Part shown: positions 48,074 to 59,604 of the stretch, in pieces | Numbering within the stretch: position 1 is the first letter of the stretch | Layout: each line of letters starts with the position of its first letter | Origin: Powellomyces hirtus | Lineage: Eukaryota; Chytridiomycota; Chytridiomycetes; Spizellomycetales; Powellomycetaceae | Direction: 5' to 3' | DNA: 64,000 nucleotides | NCBI GenBank assembly: GCA_025526995.1 | Contig: JAHLKG010000024.1 | Coordinates: 1 to 64,000 of the forward strand | Notes under the pieces: generated by a model | The model's database searches: none | Told to the model about the DNA's origin: nothing | The model's input: the letters and a program-made list of their open reading frames with translations, nothing else | Made by a program: the position numbers and the translations under genes

Positions 48074-48462
48074 AAGTGGAGACCTCATTCTGTCATTCGT
48101 TGACAACTGTAACATAATTTGGGAACTCGTCACATGAAATAAAGCATTGGGACAATTTTGACAATTTGATCTCAATGTCTGCGTGAGAAGACACCGTCGA
48201 AGAGCGAATCGCGACAGGGGTAGGCTGTCGTCTTTTGCTGTTAGGTCGTCCATTCTTAGATAGGGACCGTTTTCGGACGGGAACCAACTATTCTAACATG
48301 CCATATTGCCGAATATCATGGATCCCGATATGAAAATGATTATAGAAACAGCAGGGTGCTTTAACAGTTGTGAAATCGACTCATGCATTCGGGGAGGATT
48401 ACGACGGAAGCACCAGACAAAGCCCTCAATGCCATTCAAGGGAAAAGTTTTTTCTTTTCGCC

Positions 48463-48487
48463 GGGGGGGGGGGGGGGGGGGGGGGGG
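48463..48487. repeat. Run of 25 consecutive G
   Basis: An uninterrupted homopolymer of 25 G on the + strand (C on the - strand), 17 bp from the 3' end of a tRNA gene. It is G-quadruplex-prone. The exact length is likely uncertain, because homopolymers are hard to sequence. Confidence 0.9.
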
Positions 48488-48488
48488 C

Positions 48489-48493
48489 AAAAA
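48489..48493 (-). terminator. Pol III terminator of tRNA-Thr
   Basis: AAAAA on the + strand, that is TTTTT on the transcribed minus strand, 12 nt past the tRNA discriminator base. It sits directly before the G run. Confidence 0.75.
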
Positions 48494-48504
48494 CATATTT
48501 TAGC

Positions 48505-48576
48505 TGCCTACTATGCGGATTGAACGCATGACCTTCTGCTTACAAGGCAGACGCACTACCACTGTGCTAAGCAGGC
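48505..48576 (-). tRNA. trnT-UGU: tRNA-Thr (UGU anticodon)
   Basis: A 72-nt cloverleaf read on the minus strand. The 7-bp acceptor stem GCCTGCT / AGTAGGC pairs completely (one G-U), with discriminator A. The D-arm is GCAC-AGTGGTA-GTGC, and the anticodon arm TCTGC-CTTGTAA-GCAGA gives anticodon TGT. The T-arm is ATGCG-TTCAATC-CGCAT. All stems match without mispairs except one G-U. There is no intron. A and B boxes are internal and intact, and a T5 terminator follows. Decodes ACA (and ACG by wobble). Confidence 0.95.
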
Positions 48577-49140
48577 GTTTGTGCTGAGCAAGCTTTGTTT
48601 CTGACCAATAGGACGGCAAGACACTGCTACGACTTAAAAAGCACTACCATTGTGTATTGTCTTGATGGTGATGCATCTGTCATGAATTCAAACACTGTCT
48701 TGCAGTGGGTGCCAGTTCGGCCGTTTTTCATTACCCGCACGGGTCACCACAACCACATTTGTTCTCTGAAAGCCGTGCAGTTTGCGAGATTTACGACGAC
48801 GAAGCAAATGGCTACTGAATATTATGGGGCTAATCGCTTTTTGTAGCATTGATCGCTACATTACAAGTGTTCAAATATTACTCAATCACGAGATGGACCA
48901 AGTTGCAAAGCGAAAGAACCTTTTTGCGAAGAAATTATCGTGAAAAATCATCACTCGACACTTTACAGCATTTATGTTAGAAGCGTCGCCGGTGCAGTCA
49001 GTAAATGTCATTCGTGCTTCATTATCGGCATTCTGTAAAGATCTGTTACACGAGCCAGTCCTTAGTCACTCTCCAAGGTCGGAGAGTTCGGAGGGGTGGG
49101 AACGCGCAGTAACAGTGTCAACTACGGCATAGCCATTACA
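48577..49140. other. Intergenic after tRNA
   Basis: About 560 bp up to the BLOC1S2-like start. An ORF at 48595-48846 has no recognisable features. It should contain the promoter of the next gene. No repeats were seen. Confidence 0.45.
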
Positions 49141-49834
49141 ATGTCCCTCAAAGCCGCTGAAGAACCACCACCACCGCTGCTTCCACCCCGCGGTCCGCAA
49201 CCTACTATATCGCCGCGCAGGGAATCTCTACCGAGCGTGTCCGAGTTCCAGCGCCAGCACGCGCAAGAAGCAATGCTTCAGCAGGCCGAGACGGAAGTTG
49301 ATAATGCGATGCGCAAAGTCGTGGAACATGTTCGGACTGAAATCATGGGTATTGTTAGGATTCGCGATGCAATGAGCAGGATTCAAAGTTGTCTCATGTG
49401 TTGTTGCAATCCTTGTTTTGTGGCCGGAAAAACAGCCGCGGTCGACGATTTCACCGTTTTACACGCCATGACGGGAGTGGCGCGGGATACATACACGGAT
49501 TTCAATGAGACGGCACAGGATCTGATAGCGGGGATGGGAAAAGTTCAAAAGACGTGTATGTTGTGGTTGTCTGTCCCATGAATTTTGTTTTGCCAGACGT
49601 AACGTTTCCATCTGCCTATGCCTTTGTAGACTTCGAAATCGATGCGCAACTAGAGCAAATCTCCGAGTTGGAAAACCAAATGTCATCAATGGAGCAGGTC
49701 GTGACTGAGTTGGACGAGTATACCAAGCAGCTAGGTACGAGATCTACTCTACCTTGTCAATCTCCGATGATGGAAGATATGGGATTAAAACTTGTTTATC
49801 TTTTGCAGAGGAGAGCCTCAGGAAGCGGCGCTGA
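49141..49834 (+). CDS. BLOC1S2: BLOC1S2-like subunit of BLOC-1/BORC (4 exons)
   Basis: Small helical protein matching BLOC1S2, shared by the BLOC-1 and BORC complexes that act in endosome/lysosome positioning. Exons 49141-49348, 49436-49555, 49630-49734 and 49809-49834 give 152 aa (human 142). After a Pro-rich N-terminus, helix 1 is VRTEIMAAVDDFTVLHAMT and a second helix follows. The C-terminal helix, LEQISELENQMSSMEQVV then ELDEYTKQLEE, lines up with the family pattern (LxQIxxIExQVxxLEQxxxxLDxYxKxLE), including the conserved final Lys-rich end. The splice choice after 49555 (GTATGT donor) restores exact register with the family. Vestigial BLOC-1 is known in yeasts, so this is not specific to animals. 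Confidence is moderate because the protein is short and coiled. Confidence 0.7.
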
Positions 49835-49971
49835 TTTTGGAGCGAAATGACCTATGACTATACAACAATCACGGGAAGATCCGAGCATACCAATGGTTGG
49901 CAAACGAAAAAGTATGGATTGAAAGAAGCTACAAGATAACATCTAGCAACAGTATGGTGAAGGCCAGTTAC

Positions 49972-52194
49972 CTATCCAACAATCTCGTGAATGGCTTTGA
50001 GCGCGATCCCATAGAGGACCGCATCTTCGCTGTTTCCGGCCTTTTCCGCCCATCGAACCTTTCCACCCTGGCCGCCGGCCAAAATGTCGATTCCAGCTTT
50101 CAGCAGATACGTTTTCTTAAGCTCAAACTCTGCTCGCTTCCTGCGTTCTCCACCGCGGCTGGGCACGCTCTTCATGGCTTCGTCAACAATGTACTTGAGC
50201 AGAAGGTAAAGATGTTCGGCAACGAGAATGGAGGCGAGGCAGACGGGGAGGCGTTCCCAGGCTTGTTCGCCAGCATCCTGTTGCGGATTCCAATTGCGGT
50301 AGAGCGTGACGAGAGACGGAATTGTCAGAGATGATCCGACGTACGCAATCAACCGAAGGTTGTTCAACCAGGGGCCAATGTTGTCCGCGCGCTGGGGAGT
50401 AGGGCGCCGGGTCGCTTTGCAGATCTTGAAGGCGTCGGTACGGAGTTCGAAAAAGTTGTTGACCAGGCAGAATAGGGGAGTGAGCGAGTAGCTAGTCGAG
50501 AACAACATGATATAGCCGAACTGCACAAAGTTGTTAGAATCGTTTCTTGTAATAAGAAAGGCTCAACTGCTCTTGTAACTTACCTGAATAGCCATCTCAG
50601 AATAATCGCCGGCGACGTCATACGCTGGACGTTCGAATTCCTTTCGTGCTCTTCGCACCCAGCTCTCTTCTTCAGTCTCCTTTTGCCTCTCTTGGTTATT
50701 TTTCTCCAATCCTTTGCGGACGGTTCCGTACTTTGTGGTCAAAAGCGGAACTACAACTTCGGTGAAAGCGTTGATGACCTGCGCAGTGATAACAAGGTAT
50801 GCGAGCCGGGCTTGCATTGAACCGGGTCCGAGATCGAACGCCATGGACGAAATCCAGCCTTGAGATTTGAGTCTGGCGCCAATGTAGGTCGAGAACGGAA
50901 TGAAGAGGTAGGACTCGGCAAAGAGGGCAAAGAAGGCGACTAGCGAGTTGAATGTAAACAGTTTCTGTGCAAACGATGCCGCGTACTGCGTGTCAGTCGA
51001 GTAATTCTCGGCTTCGGAAAGGCGGGTAGCAAGGCGCGCGTAGTAGGATTGCAGCGTCGGGATGGCAGCTGCGTACCCAATCGTAGGAAGGAATCCGACA
51101 AAATTTTTGCCAGGACCATCATAGAATCGATGGAAAAACACATCCGAAGTGACGATCACAAACACCACGCTGCTCAAAAACGCGATAGAGGCCAGCGTCG
51201 TCGGGAGGGTAACCGCCGATTGGAAGACCCAGCGTTTCCAGTACGGGTAGAATGGTTGTCGCTCGTGGGTGACCGGGTCCACCATCATCTTTGTTGGGCG
51301 GAACTCGGGACGGATCTTTTCGATTTTCGAGTAATTTCTAGTACCCCATCGTGTTGCATACGATGAAGCCTGGCGATTCCAAAGTGCTATGAATACAATG
51401 GACCACAAACTCAGAGCAACTCCGTAGACTGGCGAGAACTCTCCCTGGGTCAGCCAGGTTACGGCTCCGACCAGCGCTGGGACTGTAAGGGCGGTGAGGT
51501 AGAAGCGAAGGAAAGCGAAATAGTAGGCGACCTTTTCTCCGGCATAGTCACGAATGGCGTCCAAGTCTTGATTCGTCAACAGCCATTTCTTTGCCCAATT
51601 CTTGACCCATCTGTTGGCAAACTCCTTATCATGAGGTGCAAAGATTGCTTCGATGAACTTGCCACCGACGGCATCCGTTACGCCCACGACAGCCTCATCC
51701 ATCGTAATTCCGGCTCCACCCTCATACGTTGGAGTTGTAAGGAGCTCATGGACCAGGCGCAATCTCTCTGCCGGGGTCAGCGGCGGCAAATCAAGTCCAG
51801 ACAACGTAACGGGGGGTTCCAGCTCCGAAATACCCGAGTCGTTCAGCCAATCCAGAACACGCGAGCGGTACACTTCACGCTGTATGACCTTGTTGGGACA
51901 TCGTACAAAAAGCGCAAGTTTCCCGTTACCCCAGTCTTGAATTCGGAATTGAAGATGGACCGCCAAGAGTCGTGACACAATGTCGTCCCACGCTTGCAAG
52001 GCCGCAGTCTTGGAATCTTCCGCTAACTTTGGTTGCTCGTTCGCTTGCTTGGCGGTAGGCTTGGGCAAAGTTCCTGCTCGAGAATTGAACACTACGATCC
52101 AGTCGGTTTCATTCAGCGGAAAGTTTGTAGAATCTTGGCTGGGGAATGCTTCCCCATGTACGGCGTCCGATTTCGGAGAACGGAGAGCAGCCAT
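49972..52194 (-). CDS. Anoctamin (TMEM16) family protein (2 exons)
   Basis: Ten-TM anoctamin of the ANO10/Ist2/afTMEM16-like branch, likely a lipid scramblase or ion channel at ER or plasma membrane. Exons 52194-50584 and 50520-49972, 719 aa. An N-terminal ferredoxin-like cytosolic domain (DWIVVFNSRAG and a helical LVHELLTTP...) precedes the first TM. ALRFYLTALTVPALVGA-type helices begin near residue 245. Characteristic motifs include FFRWFYDG-like FHRFYDGPGKNF and EVVVPLLTTKYGT, then the late TMs and a charged tail. The start is the ATG at 52194, 58 bp downstream of a TATA box; upstream in-frame Met codons exist. The Ca2+-binding acidic positions were not individually checked. Confidence 0.87.
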
Positions 52195-52251
52195 GATGGA
52201 ATTGAGTGTGAGAGGTATAATTCCTTGTTGCCAATTATGTGTATGCCCCCC

Positions 52252-52257
52252 TTTATA
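52252..52257 (-). promoter_or_regulatory. TATA box of anoctamin gene
   Basis: TATAAA on the minus strand, 58 bp upstream of the chosen ATG at 52194. Its position supports that start over the more upstream in-frame codons. Confidence 0.6.
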
Positions 52258-52931
52258 ACGACCAGTGACATCAGCGTGAACTTCTAATGTGACGGCATAG
52301 GATCCACTCATGAGTCATGGTGGCTGAGGCTTGCGCGTCCGAAAGGTCCGACGAGATTTAATTTCCTCCGTCTTTGTCATCTTCTTGTAGAATGAACCAT
52401 GCATATAGCTAGAAACGGAAGTTGGGATAGGCGTTGTGATATTGTAAAGTTGAGCATGAATAATGAACACGGAATCGACAAGTTGAGCATAAATAATGAG
52501 TACGGGGTAACGGACCAGAAGAGATATGCCAGGTGATATAACCTCACACGCTTGCCTGCCATGTCGTATAGCTTCCTTTTTTTGCCTTACACGGGAGAAG
52601 AAACAGAAAGGCGGCAAAGCGGTGCATATCTAATGTTCCTATCGCTGTGTTGACAACAAGGATCCTTCGTGAATCCTCAACATAATGTCTTCATCAGCAA
52701 CATGAAATACAAAAAGATACAACCTAATCATGCTTACGTATCCCGGTAGAACGTTACCCAGAGTCGCACACATCCGTCATCAGTCCAAAAAGCCTTTCTT
52801 CGTTCGTCCGGCTTGTCTGGTTGTCATTCTACAAAACCATTTCGGTGTTCTTCATTTCTACTAGCATTGCCTACAATATTGCAGGACAAACAAGCATATA
52901 ACCGCCCCAGCTTTGAACTGTGAGATAATCG
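52258..52931. other. Divergent intergenic region
   Basis: About 670 bp between the divergent anoctamin and exchanger genes. A short imperfect direct repeat is present at about 52443-52500 (ATAATGA..TACGG/CACGG..TTGAGCAT-type, two copies). No gene is supported. Confidence 0.5.
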
Positions 52932-55900
52932 ATGCACAGCTCACTGCTGCAGCTGCCACAAACACCCCGCGGGGCCGCACGGTTGGCCAACACTTTGATC
53001 CTCTTGGCGTTGCTTTCCTCGGCTGCAGTGCTTTATTCGTCAACGGCTTCCCAGTCACTGGACAAAGATATACACCTGACTGATAGAGATGCAGCAAAAA
53101 GTGTATGTGCAGTCTCTGTTTCTGTGGATGTTACTTCAAAACGTCTCATGCTGTTATCGGTTTCAGTGCGACGACATTGGTTTGGTGCCATACGAGCAGC
53201 AATGTACTTTTGCTCGGGAACATTGTGCACCGGCGTCGGGAATGGGTGTAAACTATTTTGTATTCTACTACTGCACTATGGCTGGACATCGCATCTTTGG
53301 AACTCTTGTGCTGGTGAGGAGAGACGAAGTCCCATCGTTTCGAAACCGCTCCGCTGTGTTACACATCTCTCATCCGCCGTCAGCTGGTCGTCATGTTATA
53401 TGCTTTTCTGATGCTCGGGACAGCTGCGGGAGACTACTTGTGTGAGTGGACTTCAGTGCAGGAGTCACGATGGAGGTGAAATGCTCATCGTGCCGATGTT
53501 CGCTCGTAGGCCCGAATTTGTCTAACATCTCGCAGTGGTTGCACTTGTCGCAGTCGGTAGCAGGAGTGACGCTTGCCGCTCTGGGTAAGAGCAGATTGAT
53601 CCGTTGCGCGAATATGTATACGCTACTTATCACTATCAACTTTTTCCTCAGGCAATGGTGCACCAGATATACTGTCCACGTTCTCGGCAATGACAGCTGA
53701 CACTGCGGGGTTGGCGATCGGAGAGCTGTTGGGAGCAGCCATGTTTGTTACTTTTGTGGTCGTTGGGGCTATTGCAATTGTCAACCCATTCAAGCTGCCA
53801 CGGTAAGTGTATGCAAACCTGTGTTCGCTCACGTCTCAATGACTGGGTCCATCGATTTGGGTCACTGACCCAGTCGTCTTCTTTGATAGCTTAGTCGGCC
53901 CTTCATTCGGGTGAGTCAGAGCTCTCTTATGATTAGTATGTGCAAGATATGTTTGACTCGTATTGATACTCTTCGACACTGGGGATTGTCAGGATATCGT
54001 GGCGTTCATTGGAGCTCTCATTCTGGTGTTGATTATTTGCTCGGACAAGAAGATTACCCAGGGAGAAGGATGGTCTCTGATTGCGTATTACTTTGCCTAT
54101 GTGACTGTCGTTGTCGTTGGCGCGTTTGTCTACCAGCGACATAAGGCCAGGAAACTAGCAAGGGAGCTTGTAGTGGTTGAGGATGTGGACGAAGGTGTAT
54201 TCCGTGGCTGTAATGAATGGGGTCCAGGTCTCGTAAACCTAACAACCAACTCCATTCGACAGATGAAGATGCGTCAGAAATTGACTCTCTGCTCTCTGGT
54301 GCCAGTCGGCGGCCTTTCTTCGAAACAGATGCTTTACTCGACCATGTCGACGACATTCACAGTCATGCCCAGAAACCACCGTTATACGACGAAGATGGTT
54401 TTGATTCGGACTTTTTCCTCCCTCAATTCAAATTCCCGAACAAGCTGCCACCTCGGGACTATTTACGGTTACCGAGCGGAGGGAAGTATAGCCGATCGCT
54501 AACAACACCAAGTCCCAATTTTGGTGGAAGAAGTGACTCTCCACGGATTCTGATGAGGCGCAATACGGACTCCACGCCGGGAATATCCTCAACATCATTG
54601 CCAGCTCCGACGCGGGACCAACTCGTACGACTCGGTGCAGACTCTTTGGCACCGGTTCCTGCGGTTACTGTGGGCATTGACGACGAACAAAGCACAGACA
54701 TTGCAGAGGCTGCGTTCTCCCATACGCTGTCACCAAGAGCAGCAGTAGAGTCATCTCTATCCCGGGCAGAGTTTTGGGAACCGCTTGTCAATCACCTCCT
54801 CCCATCCTACAGTCGCTGGCGACATCTCACCGTGATAGAGCGTATCCAAGCTGCATTCCAAGCCCCAATCTACATTCTGTTCTCCCTAACGGTTCCGGCC
54901 GTACATCCGGAAGAGATGGAGCTTTACATCCGCCGTGAGCAAATAAGAGCAGAGCGAGTGGTGGCGGATAGCGCTGAAGACATCGCATACCTGGATCCCG
55001 ATGCCAGTTTGGGGAGCTCTGCGGATGACAGTTCCGACAACCAAGGCTCGCAGGAGAGCGGAGAAGGAGAGGCGTCGTTCAAGAGCATTGACCCTACGCT
55101 GACGATTGTGCAGCTGGCCATGGCTCCGTTGTTCATTGCCCTAGCTCTTGATAGTATGTAGCGATCGTCGAAGCATTATGGGATCTTTCCGCATCGAGAC
55201 ACTTTTTCTCAACCTTCCTTTCCAGAATTGGATTCGCGCGTGGGCAGTTCCTCAATACCAGTGTGGGCTCTTTGCCTTGTTTTGAGTCTCATCAACGGAG
55301 TGACAATGTACTATGCAACACGACGTCATCCCATCATCAAGTTTGGAAGACTCTTGGCAATTGTTGGCTTCATCATTTCCGTCATGTGGGTTTATGGTAA
55401 GTCGCTCCCGGCATGCTTCTCGCTTGGTGTTGTCGGCTGATTGTTGTTCCATTGCCCTTCTCAGTTGTCGCGAGCGAAACAGTGATAGTGTTGACGGCAA
55501 TGGCCTCCGTTCTGGGAATCAGCAACACTGTCATGGTGCGCTTGGTTCATTCATTGTACATGATCCGTTAGCCTGCAAAATCTGACGCAGTTGTGGTTCT
55601 CATCGCACAGGGATTGACTCTTTTTGCGATTGGAAACAGTCTTGGAGGTATGCTGAGAATGTCTCTCTTTTGCTGCCTCGTGCGAGATTGGTTCTGACAT
55701 CCCGCCTGTGGCTTTAACCCCAGACCTGATTACCAACGTTAGCATCGCACAAATGGGATACCCCGCAATGGCCGTTGGGGCGTGCTTCGGCAGCCCCATG
55801 CTCAGTAAGTTTTCTGCATTTGGTCCGGCAACTGCGTATACATTTTCTCATATGTTCATGGCCTCCAAAGACCTCGTGCTTGGAATCGGTGTCACATCCA

Positions 55901-56118
55901 CATATCTTACTAGCATACGCGGGACAGCGTATGAAATCTCACAATCGCTCACCCCCGTATACGCCTGCGGCGCTTCTCTCATCATTGGCCTTACGGCATC
56001 ACTGATCTACATACCAGCCAACGGCTTCCGCACCACCGCAGCATTTGGTGTGGTGGCCGTTTCGCTCTACATTGTTTCCATGGCGGTCATTCTCATTCTG
56101 TCTCATATACTGCCATGA
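52932..56118 (+). CDS. NCLX/CCX-type cation/Ca2+ exchanger (13 exons)
   Basis: Sodium or proton/calcium exchanger of the NCLX (SLC8B1)/CCX family. Exons: 52932-53102, 53167-53313, 53384-53441, 53510-53584, 53652-53802, 53895-53910, 53993-54194, 54263-55153, 55226-55396, 55465-55535, 55611-55647, 55724-55804 and 55871-56118, in consistent phases, 772 aa. An N-terminal hydrophobic anchor (~22-36) and a Cys-containing luminal segment precede alpha-repeat 1, GVTLAALGNGAPDILSTFSA (split by an intron after LG). A ~300-aa acidic, Ser-rich cytosolic loop follows, and alpha-repeat 2 is LTLFAIGNSLGDLITNVSIA. The two GN-x-x-x-D motifs form the ion-binding site. Exon 6 is only 16 nt. Whether it is in mitochondria or in an acidic store cannot be told; no clear mitochondrial presequence. 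Confidence 0.9.
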
Positions 56119-56516
56119 ACATATTCCACTCTGACGAACAATGTTTTGATACCCTATATAGCACAATTGCTTTGAATAATCAATAGGGACATGTACGGTA
56201 TTCCTCAACTCGCGTAACTAAGCCACAATGAGTCATCACACGCCATTGATAGTCCGATTGATGGTTGAACTAGACCCTCCGATCGGAGCGGACTATGGGG
56301 CGGAAAGTTTAGTTTATACAGATGCGACTTGCGCTGTTACTATTCTCAGATATATTATATATGGCTAAGCTTAAGCATCCGATTTTGACCCGGAGGCCGT
56401 CGCGGAGACTCGATGGGAAAAACTGTCAATTTAGTAACAGCACCGGCGAGTTATTTTTACACAGACAAGTGTTGGGAGCAGCCTTGATGCTGATAACATG
56501 GTTCGGTGGACAAGCG

Positions 56517-56823
56517 GCATTACTAGGCGCTGCTTGTATTTACAGTAAAATCATCCAAGAAGACTTGACTGGTCAATAGGGCTGAGTTCCCGCACCGCTA
56601 CGCTTTTGGCTGGGAAGCTCAGCAGCTGCCAACCCATCGCCCCCTTCAGCAATTGTCCTCCTGGGTGGACTAGAGGCATTACTAGGCGCTGTTTGTGTTT
56701 ACAATAAAATCATCCAAGAAGACTTGACCAGTCAATAGGGCTGAGTTCCCGCACCCCTACGCTTTTGGCTGGGAAGCTCAGCAGCTGCCAACCCATCGCC
56801 CCCTTCAGCAATTGTCCTCCTGG
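56517..56823. repeat. Tandem duplication, 159-bp period
   Basis: Two near-identical copies start at 56517 and 56676 (GCATTACTAGGCGCTG...). They differ at only a few positions over ~145 bp, each ending ...CAATTGTCCTCCTGG. No ORF spans it; the differences are scattered substitutions, so the copies are recent but not brand-new. Confidence 0.9.
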
Positions 56824-57299
56824 ATGCATTCTATGCTCCCCAAGCTCCAAACAGGAGGGAATGAAAACGATGGCGAGATAGTCGTAGCACTTTTCTGAAC
56901 ACTTTCCGCTGCTTGGGACAGTGGGACAATGAAGCAAGGCAGTTTTTTGTACCATGGGAACATGGAACCGCCGCCTCCGAGTTCTTTTTCTGTTATTACG
57001 GACGGCTCAACACTCCCGTTTGTTTGTCTTGTTCCAGTACCAACTCTTGATTCACACACCACCATCCATCCTTGCCTCCCAACAGCCCAGCCGTTTGTAT
57101 ATCGTACTCGACATGATAGATTCGTTGAAACACGTGAAAAGTTCCCACACGTGTCGCCTCTGCTGCCCTTTTCTCTCTTACTAATTAATACTCGCCCCCC
57201 GCCCTCACTCCCCTTCCCAACTGTTTCAGCTTTTCACCCACGCGCGTCTCCTTTTCCATCTCGAATACCCCTTTCCTTCTGACATAAGCGCTGCTCTTC

Positions 57300-57630
57300 C
57301 AGAAAAAAAAAAGATAACCCTATTCATTGCTTTCCTCATCGCTGGCGTCCTAAGCGCAGCTCTTGCAAAAACCCATTCATTGCTTTCCTCATCGCAGCTC
57401 GTGACGCAGGCCCCCCCCACTCAGATTTGGATCATCACCCCATGCCATGCGACGTTGCACTGGCGAAGAAGCTTCCAAGGATAGACTATCGGCGGACATA
57501 AGCGCAGCTCTTGCAAAAAAAAAGATAACCCATTCATTGCTTTCCTCATCGCAACTCGTGACGCAGGCCCCCCCACTCAGTACTTCCGGATTTGGATCAT
57601 CACCCCATGCCATGCGACGTTTCACTGGCA
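57300..57630. repeat. Tandem duplication, ~150-165-bp unit
   Basis: A block with AGCGCAGCTCTTGCAAAA, CATTCATTGCTTTCCTC, GTGACGCAGGCCCCCC and CATGCCATGCGACG occurs at 57353-57468 and again at 57501-57629. A partial third copy of the first motifs lies at 57303-57340. Copies differ by small indels, mainly in A and C runs. Confidence 0.8.
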
Positions 57631-58169
57631 GCTAGACAGTCAGCTAGCGACCCAGCTTTCATCCATGCGCTGGAGTATTCCGCCTGCGCAGGCCCGTCCA
57701 TACAAGGTATCAGAGGAGACGAAATCAAGTTGTAGCAGGCAACACCAACCCAACCAGCCAACCAGCCAAACGACCAAGCACTCCTTCCTGCCTTGCACTG
57801 CTCTTGCCTTGCCCCCATGTGTGCTTATGCCTTGAACATCGCCTCCATGATCCTGGTAAAGGACCCGCACTGCTGATCGCATGTTCCCCCCGCCTATTCA
57901 CACTCCCACCCACCCACCGCAGCGCAGCACGTCTTCCCACGCGCGTCGCTTTCACATAAGCATAAGTCTCTATGATTGATTGCCTCAGCCATCCCACCAC
58001 GCGCGTGTTTTCCACCGCGCGTTCTTTTTGTAGAAGCTTTCTTTCCTGCGCAATTTCTGCGCAAGTTATGGGGTCTGCGCACCCCATGCAATCCCCCCCG
58101 CACCCATTTTGGCCCATTTTGCCCTCATCCGCCCAGTCCGCCCCATTGCCTGCCAAATCCCCATTTTTC

Positions 58170-58177
58170 TATAAATA
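58170..58177 (+). promoter_or_regulatory. TATA box
   Basis: TATAAATA lies 50 bp upstream of the ATG at 58220. It is preceded by very CT/C-rich sequence. Confidence 0.65.
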
Positions 58178-58219
58178 CCCAGCGTCCCCCGCCTCCCCTC
58201 CCTTTCTCGCCCTCTTGAA

Positions 58220-59604
58220 ATGACACACTATTTTGAGAACCCCAAACCCGTACTTGAAATGCTCCACAAGCTCCTTTCAACTACTTTCTGGCCTTTGCAG
58301 CGCAGGTCCGGCGTTGGCGTTTCTGACGTCTTCTCCGGCTTGACTGTCGAGGCACCTGTTCGTGTGAAGATTGAAGACTTCTCCGTGGCTCCCACTGATA
58401 AGTCCTTCGACCTTGACAACTTTGACACTACTAATTTGGCTTTGTGTAATCAGTTCCAGGGCCTCTCTGTCAAGTCCAAGCTCAGATCGTGCCTCCGGGT
58501 CACTGAGGTTGTTCCCAAGTCGAACTCGATTGCGGGAGTCGTTCTTCGTCCAGAGCCCGAGTTCAGTGCCGCGGTACGTCTCTCTTCTTTCGACTTTCGC
58601 TTTCTTCCGCTTCCTTTCATCCCTTTTATAATTCATATTCCCTCTTGTTCTTTACCGAGTAGCACCCCGTTATGATGCCATGTCCAAGGCACCGCGACCG
58701 CACCTCTCTCGAGCTTTACGGTGACGCTTCGGTCTCATTCGCGGTCGATAAGAAGATCTCTAAACGCGTGTTATGCGGTGAAGTATTCGAGAATTCCAAG
58801 GATCTCCCCATTCGCACTGACGATGAGAAGATGAAGCAATCCAAGCACAGAACCAACAAGCGCAAGTTCAGGTTTGCTCTCAAGGCTCAACGGATCAACC
58901 AGCGCAACCACCGCCTCGGCGTCTACGACAAGCCGATTCAGCAACGGGCTCGCACGACCGGCTTCGCTCATCGAAACAAGTGGACGACCGAAACGATTGT
59001 ATTCAAGAAGATGGATGCCCCCAGCATGCTCCGCGTCGAAGGCAAGTCCGTACGCAATGACAATCCCGAGAAGACATCGGATTACTGGGAAGCGGGAAAG
59101 AGAAGGCGAGAGGCAATGAATCCAAACGACGTTGATCCCACTGTGCTACTTGAGGGTTGTTCTCCTTTGCAGTCTCCAGATCAATGCCCCATCGACCCCT
59201 ACGCCATCGACTACCTCGACCGCGAGGTCGCCGAAATCGAATACGAAGACAAGTCTATGCGATACAGGCTCGACGTGTACGCCAAGGAACGCCACAACCC
59301 CGACGACCCCGATGACCTCGACGACCTCGAGGACCTCAAGACTCGACAGAACACGTGGTACAACAGCACCGCGCTCCACTTCAAGCCCGAGTCCCAGCCA
59401 GAACCCGACGACATCCAGCTCCCTCCTACGGTCACCCATCGCCGCCGCCGCTCCCCATCCAAGTCTGCCGAACCCGAGCCACCCACGCTCGAACCCAAAC
59501 CCAAGTCCCAGTCCAAGTCTAGGAAGGCGGCCGCGAAAAGGACCGAGCCGCCTCGTCGTTCCCCTAGGTTGGCGGCTCGGCCCCGGGTGAACTACAAGGT
59601 TTAA
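58220..59604 (+). CDS. Lineage-specific basic protein, unknown (2 exons)
   Basis: Not recognised. Exons 58220-58573 and 58663-59604 (intron GTACGT...GTAG) give 431 aa. Residues 1-120 look globular and contain VKIEDFSVAP. From ~150 the protein is Lys/Arg-rich (HRTNKRKFRFALKAQRINQ) with many NRHR-type basic helices. A DDPDDLDDLEDLK acidic repeat (~325-337) precedes a Ser/Pro/Arg/Lys tail rich in KSAEPEPP, with an RRSPRLAARPR motif near the end reminiscent of an AT-hook or nuclear localisation signal. Third-base and dinucleotide use is heavy in C (see its CT-rich leader), unlike most neighbours. A nucleic-acid-binding nuclear protein is plausible. It may also be a young or diverged gene. Confidence 0.55.

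Larger units (their letters stand above)
56119..58169. other. Gene-poor region with tandem repeats
   Basis: About 2 kb with no supported gene. It contains two tandemly duplicated tracts (56517-56823 and about 57300-57630), poly-A and poly-C runs and CT-rich stretches. The right end carries the promoter of the next gene. Confidence 0.6.

Noticed and set aside
54217..54260. ATG at 54217 as a separate gene start for the 314-aa ORF
   Set aside because: A 68-nt intron from 54195 joins exon 54194 to 54263 in the correct phase, making it the cytosolic loop of the exchanger.
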